Assembly (NCBI GenBank): GCA_036554605.1
Contig: DATBMY010000429.1
Coordinates: 1 to 34,137, forward strand
Direction of reading: 5' to 3'
DNA from: DATBMY01 sp036554605
GTDB taxonomy: Bacteria; Acidobacteriota; Blastocatellia; UBA7656
DNA: 34,137 nt
Shown here in pieces: positions 15,810-23,691 of the stretch (position 1 is its first letter; every line of letters starts with the position of its first letter). The position numbers and the translations under genes are program-made. A model generated the notes under the pieces. It saw only the letters and a program-made list of their open reading frames with translations. It was not told the DNA's origin and ran no database searches.

Positions 15810-16994
15810 TCACCGCGCGCGATAACCGCTTGGAGTGCCTGTGATTTTATTCTCCTTAACCAGTTCATCGATGGCGGATTCGGCGAGAGGAAAGAGATGA
15901 TCCGCGGCCAGGTCTGCCGAGAATTTCTTGGCAACGACCAGCTTGAGGTCGTCATGGCTCCACCATGCGCCTGTCTGCTGCTCATAAGTTCGAGTTCGTG
16001 AGGTGGTCAAGAACCTGATTATTTCTTCCTTGAAAATCTCTTTCCACCGGCCCATCTCGGGCTCATCAGTTGTTTCACTCGTCGCGGGCGGCGCGGCAGC
16101 TGGGGACGGCGCGCCTGTTCCGACAGCCGCAGCCATGACCGGTTCTTCCGCCACATCCGAAACCGCGCTCTGTTCATCAGCATTCGTGATGTAATACACC
16201 GCGTCGCTGATCGAAGGATAGGCCCAGTTAGCGATCTCGCTGATCCGAGGATCGGTCGCCATGGCATACTGTATCGCCTTGAGCTTATCGCCATCCAGCA
16301 ATGGGGCAGCGCCGCCGTGAATCTTATCGGCGGTCTTCTGGATGCCGTCCGCGCGGTCGGCATCGCCGCGCTCGCGATAGAGGGCGGCCAGGAAACGGAA
16401 GCTCTGCCATGCCCGCGAGCCGGGGCGCGATGCGTTGGCGGCGAGCAGATGATACGCCGTTGCCTTGGCATAATCGCCCTGCCCCTCGAAGAGTAACGCG
16501 AGACGCTCAAGCACGGCGCTCTTCTCTGCCACGCCGGGTAGCGCCGCTACCAACACTCGCTCAGCCGCGACGATTTCCGCTGTACTCTCTAAGGCATCGG
16601 AGAGTGCAAGCGCAGGCGCGACGCTTGCGGGGTGCTCGCGGCCAAGCTGGCTAAGCGCAACTACTCCCTCCTCGCGCGATACCTGCTCATTCGCGCTGGT
16701 CAGGGCCGCTTGAAACGCCTCGGATCGCTCCAGGGCGCGCGCGCGCTCCAGATCGTCGCCGTTGAGCAGCCCGAGGGGATTCGAAACGTTAGGAACGATC
16801 TCGGTGAGGAGCCTGAGAAAGTTCTGTTTGAAATCGCTTGTGAGTTGTCCGAGACCCGCCATTAGAGACGACATTGCTGATTCGAACGACGATAGCTGAT
16901 CCGAATCTCCGCTCTGTGTGGCGTTGCTTGTCCAGCTAGACCGCGGTTCGGAGGATGCGGGTTTGATGCCCAGCAGCTTCTTGATCCATGACAT
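15810..16994 (-). CDS. Orphan helical-repeat (TPR-like) protein, function unknown
   Basis: 394 residues, cytosolic, no signal peptide. The N-terminal part (MSWIKKLLGIKPA and a Ser-rich tract) is followed by alternating helices at about 80-250 with TPR-like spacing (GDYAKATAYHLLAANA, LAALYRERGDADRADGI). An Ala/Pro/Thr-rich linker follows (about 285-315). The C-terminal segment of about 80 residues (WWSHDDLKLVVAKKFSADLA ... LVKENKITG) could be a small winged-helix-like fold. I do not recognise the family. The ATG at 16994 has GGAGG at 8-nt spacing; a GTG 9 nt upstream would sit on the ribosome-binding site. A near-consensus sigma-70 promoter lies upstream, so it is probably well expressed as a single gene. 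Confidence 0.8.
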   Translation of the reverse strand: MSWIKKLLGIKPASSEPRSSWTSNATQSGDSDQLSSFESAMSSLMAGLGQLTSDFKQNFLRLLTEIVPNVSNPLGLLNGDDLERARALERSEAFQAALTSANEQVSREEGVVALSQLGREHPASVAPALALSDALESTAEIVAAERVLVAALPGVAEKSAVLERLALLFEGQGDYAKATAYHLLAANASRPGSRAWQSFRFLAALYRERGDADRADGIQKTADKIHGGAAPLLDGDKLKAIQYAMATDPRISEIANWAYPSISDAVYYITNADEQSAVSDVAEEPVMAAAVGTGAPSPAAAPPATSETTDEPEMGRWKEIFKEEIIRFLTTSRTRTYEQQTGAWWSHDDLKLVVAKKFSADLAADHLFPLAESAIDELVKENKITGTPSGYRAR

Positions 16995-17067
16995 GGCATA
17001 CACCTCCCTCGGGAATTGGCGAGGCTGATATGTCTCTTAATATAAGGCCAGGCTACCAGACGCGGCC

Positions 17068-17096
17068 ACTATAGACCTGACTACTTAGATTGTCAA
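17068..17096 (-). promoter_or_regulatory. Near-consensus sigma-70 promoter for the orphan repeat protein
   Basis: The minus strand reads TTGACA (17096-17091), exactly 17 bp of spacer, then TATAGT (17073-17068). The -35 is perfect and the -10 matches five of six. The predicted start is about 17061, giving a leader of about 67 nt. The -35 overlaps an inverted repeat AGATT-GTC-AATCT (17087-17099), which may be an operator. Confidence 0.72.
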
Positions 17097-17167
17097 TCTG
17101 AACAGCATCTTACGAAGTGAGGCGGGAATCACGCTATTACGACTCTACTTATCGAAAGCAGATGTGA

Positions 17168-18607
17168 TCAGTTTTGCTTTGTGAGGTCGCCGACGCGCAG
17201 TAGCTTCATCGATAGCGAGACCGAGAGGTCTTCGAGCCGGCCCGCCATAATCACTATGCTCTCGCCCCGCTCGGCCACCCCCATATCGAGCAGCATGCGG
17301 TCGACGCACGGAAGCAGGTCGTCGGATGCGTAAGAGGCAAGGTCTATCGGGTAGGGCTCGACGCCCCAGACCACGGTCAGCTGGCGGCGCGAGATCTCGC
17401 TCGGCGAAAGCGCTATGATTCGCTGGCGCGGGCGAAGCCCCACTGCCCGGCGCGCCATGTGCCCGCTATCAGTCACCACTACTATGAGCCGGCAGCCAAC
17501 CTCTTCCGCGGCATAGGCCGACGCTTCGGCTATGGCCCGGCCATAAGAGCCCGACCGCCGCCCGAAGATCGCCTGCCCGAGACGCGACGAGGCCGGCCGG
17601 GCCATCTCTTCGGTCGCGCGGATTATGCGGTCCATCATCACTACCGATTCCACGGGGAAGCGCCCTATAGCCGTCTCGCCCGAAAGCATGACGGCGTCCG
17701 ACCCGTCGAGCACCGCGTTTGAAACGTCGGAAGCCTCGGCCCGCGTCGGGCGCGGGCTTTCGATCATAGATTGAAGCATCTGCGTCGCGGTTATCACCTG
17801 CTTTTCAGCAACCAGCGCCTCGCCGATTATCTTCTTTTGCAGCACCGGCACGCGCTCGGTCGAAGTCTCTACCGCCAGGTCGCCGCGCGCGACCATCACC
17901 CCGTGCGACGCGTCGAGGATGTTGGCGAAATCTTCTACGGCTTCGGGCTTTTCTATCTTTGCTATGAGACGCGCGCTGCCGCCGTATTCAGTTATAAGCT
18001 CGCGCGCAAGCAGACAATCCTGGGCGCGGCGGACGAACGATTGCGCCACAAGGTCGACCTCGTGCTCGATGGCGAACTTCAAATCGGCCCTGTCCTTTTC
18101 GGTGATCGAAGGGATAGATATCTGCGCGCCGGGCAGGTTGATCCCCTTATGCTCGCCGAGCTTCCCGCCGTGGACGACGAGGGCGATTATGTCGGTCTCG
18201 GTCTTGCCGACGACATGTAACTCCATTTCGCCGTCGCTTATCAGTATGCGGTCGCCGGGATGCACCTCTTCGACGATTCGCGAATAGTTAGCCGAGAATC
18301 GCCGCGCGTCGCCCATGATCTCTTCAGAGGTTATGCGCGCCTCTTCGCCCACCTCGAGCAGCGCCTCGCCCCCGCGAAGGCGGCCCGTGCGTATCTTGGG
18401 CCCCGAGAGATCGACCATGATCCCGACCGGCTTATTCAATTCTTCCGAGATGCGGCGTATGCGCGCTATCACCTCGCCGTGATGCTCGCGCTCGCCGTGC
18501 GACATGTTTATTCGGGCGACGTCCATGCCCGCTTTGATCAACGCGCGCAGCCGCTCTTCGGATTCGCTTGCGGGGCCTATGGTCGCTACTATCTTTGCTC
18601 TTCGCAT
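17168..18607 (-). CDS. pyk: Pyruvate kinase
   Basis: 479 residues; it converts phosphoenolpyruvate and ADP to pyruvate and ATP in the last step of glycolysis. It begins RRAKIVATIGPAS and carries INMSHGEREHH, the GIMVDLSGPKIRTG segment, the catalytic MVARGDLAVE region with the IAKIEKPEAVE lysine, and ATQMLQSMIESPRPTRAE. The complete C-terminal domain includes ELTVVWGV-type features (here QLTVVWGVEPYP). No truncation is seen and length is normal. The ATG at 18607 lies 6 bp after the TlpA-like gene stop, with no separate Shine-Dalgarno sequence, so it is probably translated by coupling in a yacG-thioredoxin-pyk operon. Confidence 0.97.
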   Translation of the reverse strand: MRRAKIVATIGPASESEERLRALIKAGMDVARINMSHGEREHHGEVIARIRRISEELNKPVGIMVDLSGPKIRTGRLRGGEALLEVGEEARITSEEIMGDARRFSANYSRIVEEVHPGDRILISDGEMELHVVGKTETDIIALVVHGGKLGEHKGINLPGAQISIPSITEKDRADLKFAIEHEVDLVAQSFVRRAQDCLLARELITEYGGSARLIAKIEKPEAVEDFANILDASHGVMVARGDLAVETSTERVPVLQKKIIGEALVAEKQVITATQMLQSMIESPRPTRAEASDVSNAVLDGSDAVMLSGETAIGRFPVESVVMMDRIIRATEEMARPASSRLGQAIFGRRSGSYGRAIAEASAYAAEEVGCRLIVVVTDSGHMARRAVGLRPRQRIIALSPSEISRRQLTVVWGVEPYPIDLASYASDDLLPCVDRMLLDMGVAERGESIVIMAGRLEDLSVSLSMKLLRVGDLTKQN

Positions 18608-18613
18608 ATGGGG

Positions 18614-19225
18614 TTACGATCCGGCGAGCGCGGTGTTTACCGCTTCGTCAAGCTCGCGAGCGTCGCCGGGGCCATAGCCTATCAGGTGTTTGACGAGACG
18701 GCCCTGGCGGTCGAATATGAGGGTCTGCGGGATGGGCTGCTGGCCTTCACCAATATATGCGGTCAGCATCTCGTCGGTGACGAGGCCCACGGTGTAGTTG
18801 ATGTTGTATTGGCGCATGAAGGCGACGATCTCTTGCGCCGGCGGCCGCTCCAGGGCTACGTGCATGCCGAGTATCTCCAGGCCGCGCGTCGAATTATCCT
18901 TCGCTAGCCTCACAAGCTGAGGTATCTCTTTGCGACAGGGCGGGCACCACGTCGCCCAGAAGTCCAGGACCACGACCTTGCCGCGATAATCCGAAAGGCG
19001 TATCGAGCGGCCGTCAATCGTCGGCACCTCAAAGTCGGCCGGCTGCGACCAGGATACATCCGAGAGGCTCGCCCCCGGCAGCGCGAATTTGCGCGGCGGC
19101 TCGTCCCGGTGGCCCGTAAGCATCACGTACCCGACGGTCGCAATCAGCGTGGCCACGACCGCCGTGGCCAATATGCGTCCCGTAGTCCAGAAAGTCTCCT
19201 CCGTTTTTTTCTGTCGTTCAGGCAT
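18614..19225 (-). CDS. Membrane-anchored TlpA/ResA-like thioredoxin
   Basis: 203 residues. One N-terminal signal-anchor helix (about 17-37) is followed by a periplasmic thioredoxin fold. The redox motif WCPPC (Cys94, Cys97) is preceded by RGKVVVLDFWATW, and the cis-Pro segment QPIPQTLIFDRQG is present, as in TlpA/ResA/CcmG reductases. By family it reduces disulfides in envelope proteins, for example during cytochrome c maturation, but no cytochrome assembly genes are nearby, so the substrate is unknown. It lies between yacG (16 bp gap) and pyk (6 bp gap) in an apparent operon. Confidence 0.92.
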   Translation of the reverse strand: MPERQKKTEETFWTTGRILATAVVATLIATVGYVMLTGHRDEPPRKFALPGASLSDVSWSQPADFEVPTIDGRSIRLSDYRGKVVVLDFWATWCPPCRKEIPQLVRLAKDNSTRGLEILGMHVALERPPAQEIVAFMRQYNINYTVGLVTDEMLTAYIGEGQQPIPQTLIFDRQGRLVKHLIGYGPGDARELDEAVNTALAGS

Positions 19226-19241
19226 TGATCCTCCAGGGCAT

Positions 19242-19412
19242 CTACTCCTGCTTCTGTTCCGGCGAATCGGCTACGTCGGGCAGCGGAACCGATACCTTGT
19301 AATCTTCCGATGACCAGTTGCCCAGATCGATTATACGGCAACGCTCCGAGCAAAACGGACGATCCGGGTTCTCTTGCCATTTGGTAGGCTCGCCACATAT
19401 AGGACACTTCAT
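19242..19412 (-). CDS. yacG: DNA gyrase inhibitor / zinc-binding protein YacG
   Basis: A 56-residue zinc protein, MKCPICGEPTKW... with the Cys4 site C3-x2-C6 and C21-x3-C25 (FCSERCRIIDLGNW), then YKVSVPLP and an acidic tail. The sequence is typical of YacG (DUF329), which in E. coli binds GyrB and inhibits gyrase. The ATG at 19412 has GAGG at 8-nt spacing. Two neighbouring genes on the same strand follow closely, and a gap of about 73 bp upstream could hold the promoter. It is short enough to be missed by length-filtered gene calling. Confidence 0.93.
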   Translation of the reverse strand: MKCPICGEPTKWQENPDRPFCSERCRIIDLGNWSSEDYKVSVPLPDVADSPEQKQE

Positions 19413-19485
19413 AAGATTCACCTCTCTGTTACCGCACAGATCTAATGATACACCGAAACCCGGCTGCCCGGCATCCGCCCCTCTT

Positions 19486-19905
19486 TTATGGAGTCTCGTA
19501 GCCTTTCGCCCTGATTCGCAATCGATCCGGCGCGGGGTTGCGCGTAAAAAAGAGCCCTCCTTTCACCTCCGAGCGCGCCGGAATATAATCTATCGTCGTT
19601 TCGCTCGATTCCGTATCGCCGCCCGCGTCATTTAACTCCCCTTCAATTACCACGCTCGCGGCGGTCGTCCCGCCCTGATTTATCGCGCGAAAGCTCACCA
19701 CGTAGCCGTTCTCGACCTGCGCGACCGACTCTACGTTGATGACAATATCGGGCGCTCGCTCGTCTTTATTGACGGCCTTGAATATCAAGTAGCCTATAGT
19801 CCCGGCGACCAGAATCAGCCCTATCACGCCGATCACCCATTCGGCAAGCGGCGGCTCCTGGCCAGCCCGCTTAGCGCTTCCCTCGTCTTTACGCTTTTCT
19901 GTCAT
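19486..19905 (-). CDS. TIGR02588-family single-pass membrane protein
   Basis: 139 residues. A charged N-terminus is followed by one transmembrane helix (about 24-43, WVIGVIGLILVAGTIGYLIF). A periplasmic beta-rich domain has IVINVESVAQVENGYVVSF, VIEGELND and DYIPARSEVKGGLFF. This matches the TIGR02588 family, whose genes are found beside the DUF2391/TIGR02587 integral membrane protein, exactly as here. The partner ends about 130 bp upstream, with a repeat element filling the gap. There is no Shine-Dalgarno sequence before the ATG at 19905, because the repeat occupies that position. Function is unknown; the pair probably forms a membrane complex. Confidence 0.85.
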   Translation of the reverse strand: MTEKRKDEGSAKRAGQEPPLAEWVIGVIGLILVAGTIGYLIFKAVNKDERAPDIVINVESVAQVENGYVVSFRAINQGGTTAASVVIEGELNDAGGDTESSETTIDYIPARSEVKGGLFFTRNPAPDRLRIRAKGYETP

Positions 19906-19908
19906 AGC

Positions 19909-20033
19909 AGTCAGGGGTCAGGGGCCGGAGGTCGGGGGTCAGGGTTTGGCGGTCGGCCTGATACTATTTGAAATCTGAAATAGCATATTTGAAATTCAAG
20001 AACCCTGACCCCCGGCCTCCGATCCCCGACCCC
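19909..20033 (+). repeat. Dispersed palindromic heptamer-arm repeat, copy 1
   Basis: About 125 bp. The left arm (19911-19947) is built of 7-bp units of the type GGGGTCA/GGGGCCG/GAGGTCG. The right arm (20001-20033) is its reverse complement with 30 of 34 positions identical. The interior of about 50 bp contains CTATTTGAAATCTGAAATAG. A second copy of the same element lies in inverted orientation at 26703-26827. It starts within 4 bp of the TIGR02588 start codon and ends on the TAG stop of the DUF2391 gene. Confidence 0.9.
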
Positions 20034-20917
20034 TATAAAATAAGTCTCGCCGCGGCCGCGCCGAGCGAAGAGGGGAAAGCCAGCACGACTATCGCCATCA
20101 ACATTTCTCCCGGCGACGTCCCATCGATACGGCCGAACGTCCATAAGATATAAGCGCTGATCAGAAGCGCGATGGCGTATCCGACGACGGTGAATCTCAG
20201 AAAGAGGCTCCAGAACGGCGTGCCCGGCTCCGCGATGGCCTGCCCCTGAAACTCCATGGCATAGACAAATCCGTGCAGCACGGCGAGCGATACGAGAGCA
20301 AGCCCGAGCGCGTGCCATTCACTTATCCGATACCCGATCAATATCATCTCTTCGGTCGGGGCGAGATTGAATCCCAAAAAGAGCGCGCCTATCGTCATAA
20401 AGAATAGCTCGCCAACATACCCGCTCTCTCGCTTCTTCCTCTCTTCTTCTTTCCTGTTCACTCCAAGCTGGCTTTGAGCGAGTATCGCCCCGATGCTCGC
20501 GGGCACAGCCTGCACAGATATCTTGCCGACGATCTCATTAAAGGTCATACCGGGCCCGATCACCGCAAACAAAAGCAGCAGCGCGGCGGAGGCCACGAAC
20601 CCTACCGCATAGGCGACAAATGCGTCGAGCACGTCCTCCATGCGCCGCGTCGTCTCTTCAAAGCCCGAAAAGTATGAAAGCCCCACAAGCAGCGGGATGA
20701 TCACTACCAGCAATAGCGCCAGCTTCAACGGCTCCATATAAAAGCCGAGATACCACATCTCCATCGTCATCAGTATGGGGAGCGAAAAGATAATGGCGCC
20801 GCCAAAGGCGCGCGCAATCGCTACGGCGAACTGGCGCTCTCTCGCCCGGTCTCGCGCCCCGTCCTCACCAGCGGCATCTCTTGCGGCTTTCCGCCTCGTG
20901 GAAGTCTTCGTAGCCAT
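20033..20917 (-). CDS. DUF2391 / TIGR02587 integral membrane protein
   Basis: 294 residues. A basic, charged N-terminus of about 30 residues is followed by about seven transmembrane helices, for example AFGGAIIFSLPILMTMEMWY, LLVVIIPLLVGLSYFSGF, VGFVASAALLLLFAVIG, LFFMTIGALFLGFNLAPTEE and LGLALVSLAVLHGFVYAME. It fits the DUF2391 (TIGR02587) family, function unknown, paired with TIGR02588 downstream. The ATG at 20917 has AAGGA at about 9 nt and overlaps the end of the GerMN gene by 53 bp. The C-terminus (AAAARLIL) runs straight into the repeat element, whose first bases form the TAG stop, so the tail may be altered by insertion. Confidence 0.9.
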   Translation of the reverse strand: MATKTSTRRKAARDAAGEDGARDRARERQFAVAIARAFGGAIIFSLPILMTMEMWYLGFYMEPLKLALLLVVIIPLLVGLSYFSGFEETTRRMEDVLDAFVAYAVGFVASAALLLLFAVIGPGMTFNEIVGKISVQAVPASIGAILAQSQLGVNRKEEERKKRESGYVGELFFMTIGALFLGFNLAPTEEMILIGYRISEWHALGLALVSLAVLHGFVYAMEFQGQAIAEPGTPFWSLFLRFTVVGYAIALLISAYILWTFGRIDGTSPGEMLMAIVVLAFPSSLGAAAARLIL

Positions 20918-21374
20918 CCAGGCATATCCTTACGCGGCGAACGCTTGGGAACTGTTTTAAAGTCAGCTCGATTGCCTCTTTGAATCTGAGCGCGTCTTCC
21001 GGCCCGTTGAAACGCCCGCACTCCGGGCAAGCGGAGTTGAGACTCACCAGCGCCGTGCCGTTCGCTATTTGAAGATTCTTGATCGATATGTTTTCAGTGT
21101 GCGGCGAGCGAATCCCGTTGCCGCGCTCGTTTCCGGTCGGCCCCGCGATAAGCGCCTCGAGCGCGCTGCGCGCCGGGGTCATCCAGTAGACCATTCTATG
21201 GACCGGCATGAGATTATACCTGTCGCCGTTTTCCGCGGCGGGCGACCACATATAGACGGTGACCTCGCGCATGGCGCGGCGCGGGCGGCTCTGCCCCTTT
21301 GCGACTGCAATAGCCATCTCGGCGGCAAAAACGAGCAGGATAAAAAGTAGAATGTGCTTTAGATGATTACGCAT
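20865..21374 (-). CDS. GerMN-domain secreted protein
   Basis: About 169 residues from the ATG at 21374. An N-terminal signal/anchor (HLKHILLFILLVFAAEMAIA) is followed by one GerMN domain: MREVTVYMWSPAAENGDRYN, the conserved turn ALEALIAGPTGNERGNGI, NGTALVSLNS and ALRFKEAIELTLKQFPSVRRV. GerMN domains occur in spore germination GerM and in lipoproteins of non-sporulating bacteria; nothing else here suggests sporulation. A CPEC pair and a late Cys in the tail are unusual and could form a disulfide or metal site. An upstream in-frame start near 21476 exists, but it would overlap the SDR gene and lengthen the N-terminus before the signal. The last 53 bp overlap the DUF2391 gene. Confidence 0.82.
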   Translation of the reverse strand: MRNHLKHILLFILLVFAAEMAIAVAKGQSRPRRAMREVTVYMWSPAAENGDRYNLMPVHRMVYWMTPARSALEALIAGPTGNERGNGIRSPHTENISIKNLQIANGTALVSLNSACPECGRFNGPEDALRFKEAIELTLKQFPSVRRVRICLDGYEDFHEAESRKRCRW

Positions 21375-21411
21375 AGTTTCATTGCGGGCGGCCATGCGCC
21401 GGCGCAAAGCT

Positions 21412-22200
21412 TCAGACTTCCTCGATAGTGAGCGGGCGCGGTTGTTTGCCGTCCGTGTCGGAGAAACCGTACTCAAGGGCTATGCGCGCCGCGACAAGCA
21501 CCTTCCCGCTCTTCTCCATTATGCGCGGGTCTCGGGCCAGAGCCGCCACCGCGCGGCCTATGAACTCGGGCGATTCCGAATTGCTCAAATCGAGCCACGC
21601 GCTCGCCTCCATGACTTTCTCGGTCCTGACCAGGCCGGGATATAAAGAAACGACCGCGACATTATGATCGCGAAGCTCCCGCGCCATGTCCGAAGTCATC
21701 TTATCGGTGGCCGCCTTTGAAACGCCGTACGCCACATTGCCTATGTACTTTTGCGCCGACCAGAACGAGATATTAACTATAAGACCGCTCTGCCGCGCAA
21801 CCATTATCTTAGCGGCCTCTCGACTTGCTACATAATGGGCGCGAACGCCCGCCTCGAACATAGCGTCCCACCTCCAGAGCGGCTGCCTCCAGAAAGGGGC
21901 CGTCCAGGTGAACTCGCCGTCTTCGATCATCCTCTCATATCCGCCCCACACGTTATTGACCAGAATATCGAGCCGCCCCTGCTCATCCTCAATGCGCCGA
22001 AACGCCGCCTCCACCTGCCTGTCGTCGCGGTGGTCGCACTGGATGGCGACGCCGCGCCCTTCCGCGTATTGCATCTCCTCGATTGTGCGACCCGTTATAT
22101 AGACGCTCGCGCCCGCTTCGATAAGCTCCCGCGCTATCCCTCGGCCCACGCCGCGGCTCGCGCCCGTGACCAGCGCAACTTTTCCGGTCAAGCCTGCCAT
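21412..22200 (-). CDS. SDR-family oxidoreductase (DHRS1-like)
   Basis: 262 residues. It is a classical Rossmann short-chain dehydrogenase: the cofactor motif TGASRGVG near residue 13-20, NNVWGG replacing the usual NNAG, catalytic Ser in VNISFWSAQ, and YGVSK with Tyr and Lys. The R40-like residue after the second strand (ITGRT) suggests NADP(H). The NNVWGG variant and the long segment around FTWTAPFWRQPLWRWD are features of the DHRS1-like subgroup. The substrate is unknown. Start 22200 has AGAGGA 7 nt upstream. It is 15 bp after the Sir2 gene on the same strand. Confidence 0.93.
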   Translation of the reverse strand: MAGLTGKVALVTGASRGVGRGIARELIEAGASVYITGRTIEEMQYAEGRGVAIQCDHRDDRQVEAAFRRIEDEQGRLDILVNNVWGGYERMIEDGEFTWTAPFWRQPLWRWDAMFEAGVRAHYVASREAAKIMVARQSGLIVNISFWSAQKYIGNVAYGVSKAATDKMTSDMARELRDHNVAVVSLYPGLVRTEKVMEASAWLDLSNSESPEFIGRAVAALARDPRIMEKSGKVLVAARIALEYGFSDTDGKQPRPLTIEEV

Positions 22201-22215
22201 ATGAGCTTCCTCTAT

Positions 22216-22968
22216 TTATTCAACCCCGGTCACCGCGCCGAGCGTCGGCCCGATCTCGAGGTGAAGCGCGAGGTCCGCAAGATAATCGAGGTCCGTAGGC
22301 TCACGATTGAGAATGACGAGCCGCGCCCCGCTCTGCCGTGCGATTACTGGCAGCGAGGCGGCCGGATATACGACGAGCGACGACCCGGCGGCTATAAACA
22401 GGTCCGAGCTTTCGGCCTCTTTTTTCGCGCGGCGCATGGCTTCGACCGGCATTGGCTGGCCGAAGGATATGGTCGCGGGCTTTATAAAGCCGCCGCATTC
22501 GCATTCGGGCGGCTCCTCGGTTTGCTTGAATGCGGCAAGCACCGGCGCAAGCTCGCAGCGGCGGCCGCAGTCAAGGCATGCCGCGTAGGTGCCGTTGCCG
22601 TGCAGCTCTATCACTTTTTCTTCAGGGATTCCTGACCTCTGGTGCAGCCCGTCGATGTTTTGAGTGATTACGCTTGTGAGCTTGCCGACGCGAACCAGGG
22701 CCGATATGGCGCGGTGACCGCGGTTGGGCTCGGCGCGAGAGAAAGATTCGTCCGCGGCCATTTTCTGCCGCCAGTATTCCTGCCTCATGTCTTTGAACGC
22801 CAGAAAATCTTTGAAGTATATTGGCTGGTGTTTTGTCCAGAACCCGCCGGGGCTGCGAAAGTCCGGTATGCCCGATTCGGTGCTGACGCCCGCGCCGGTA
22901 AATACGACCGCGCGACGGCTCGCGTCCAGCATTCTTTTTAATTCCGCGATCTGATCCTGTTCTTTCAT
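22216..22968 (-). CDS. cobB: NAD-dependent protein deacylase, Sir2 family
   Basis: 250 residues, cytosolic. The NAD site is TGAGVSTESGIPDFRS (24-39) and TQNIDGLHQRSG (102-113). The catalytic His is H123 in ELHGN. Structural zinc is held by C131/C134 (CLDCGRR) and C156/C158 (CECGG), a tighter second pair than the usual CxxC. The TISFGQPMP and AAGSSLVVYPAA segments are normal. It removes acyl groups from protein lysines using NAD. It lies immediately upstream of the SDR gene and diverges from def, which suggests a shared promoter region of about 100 bp. The family call is firm; the symbol is by family. Confidence 0.93.
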   Translation of the reverse strand: MKEQDQIAELKRMLDASRRAVVFTGAGVSTESGIPDFRSPGGFWTKHQPIYFKDFLAFKDMRQEYWRQKMAADESFSRAEPNRGHRAISALVRVGKLTSVITQNIDGLHQRSGIPEEKVIELHGNGTYAACLDCGRRCELAPVLAAFKQTEEPPECECGGFIKPATISFGQPMPVEAMRRAKKEAESSDLFIAAGSSLVVYPAASLPVIARQSGARLVILNREPTDLDYLADLALHLEIGPTLGAVTGVE

Positions 22969-23071
22969 GCGCCCACCAGTCGAGTTGAATCTATTCCGAG
23001 CCGCCGCGCGGTGTCAATTCCAGGACGCGCTCTGACAAGCGCGCGATTTGTTGCTACAATCAAGATCGCTT

Positions 23072-23671
23072 ATGACACTAAAGATCATGCAGGTCGGCGA
23101 GCCGGTGCTGCGCAAGCGAGCGCGCCCGCTCAGCCCTGAAGAGATCAAGAGCCCGCGCATTCAGCAGCTCATCAATGATATGCGCGAGACAATGAGGCGA
23201 GCGCCGGGCGTGGGGCTTGCCGCGCCGCAGATAGGCGAATCGTTACAGCTCGCGGTGATCGAAGACCCCAGAGAACATCTCGACGGCGTGGCCGAAGAAT
23301 ATCTTGCCGAGCGCGAGCGCAAGCTTGTGCCCTTTCACGTGATCGTGAATCCGGAGATCACGGTCGTTGAAGCGGAACCGGCGACGTTCTTCGAAGGCTG
23401 CCTGAGCTTAAACGGATTCACGGCGCTCGTGCCGCGCGCGGCCGCTGTCCGCGTCAGGTGTCTCAACGAGCGCGCGGAGCCGATTGTGATAAATGCGCGC
23501 GGGTGGTATGCGCGCATACTTCAGCACGAGATCGACCACCTTCAAGGACGAATATACATAGACCGCATGCAGTCGCGCTCGTTCATGGAAGTCGACAACT
23601 ATTCCCGCTACTGGGCCAATATGGATATAAGCGAGGTGATGGCCGCGCTTGATATAAAATCGCGCAAGTGA
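23072..23671 (+). CDS. def: Peptide deformylase
   Basis: 199 residues; it removes the N-formyl group from nascent proteins. Motif 1 GVGLAAPQIG is at about 46-55. Motif 2 EGCLS carries the metal ligand Cys110. Motif 3 HEIDHLQG carries His152, Glu153 and His156. All catalytic residues are present. I chose the ATG at 23072 giving MTLKIMQVGEPVLR; an upstream TTG at 23048 in frame is unlikely. It has a tail of about 35 residues beyond the HExxH helix and an insert around 65-90, as in type III-like or larger deformylases. It converges on ywbE, separated by 20 bp, and is transcribed opposite to almost everything around it. Confidence 0.96.
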   Translation: MTLKIMQVGEPVLRKRARPLSPEEIKSPRIQQLINDMRETMRRAPGVGLAAPQIGESLQLAVIEDPREHLDGVAEEYLAERERKLVPFHVIVNPEITVVEAEPATFFEGCLSLNGFTALVPRAAAVRVRCLNERAEPIVINARGWYARILQHEIDHLQGRIYIDRMQSRSFMEVDNYSRYWANMDISEVMAALDIKSRK

Positions 23672-23691
23672 TCGAGCCGGGCAAGCGAGTA

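Noticed and set aside
19909..20033. CRISPR-like array in the GGGGTCA repeats
   Set aside because: Units are 7 bp, contiguous, palindromic and without spacers.
21751..22635. 294-codon plus-strand frame opposite SDR/Sir2
   Set aside because: It spans two genes with intact catalytic motifs and itself has no recognisable domain.
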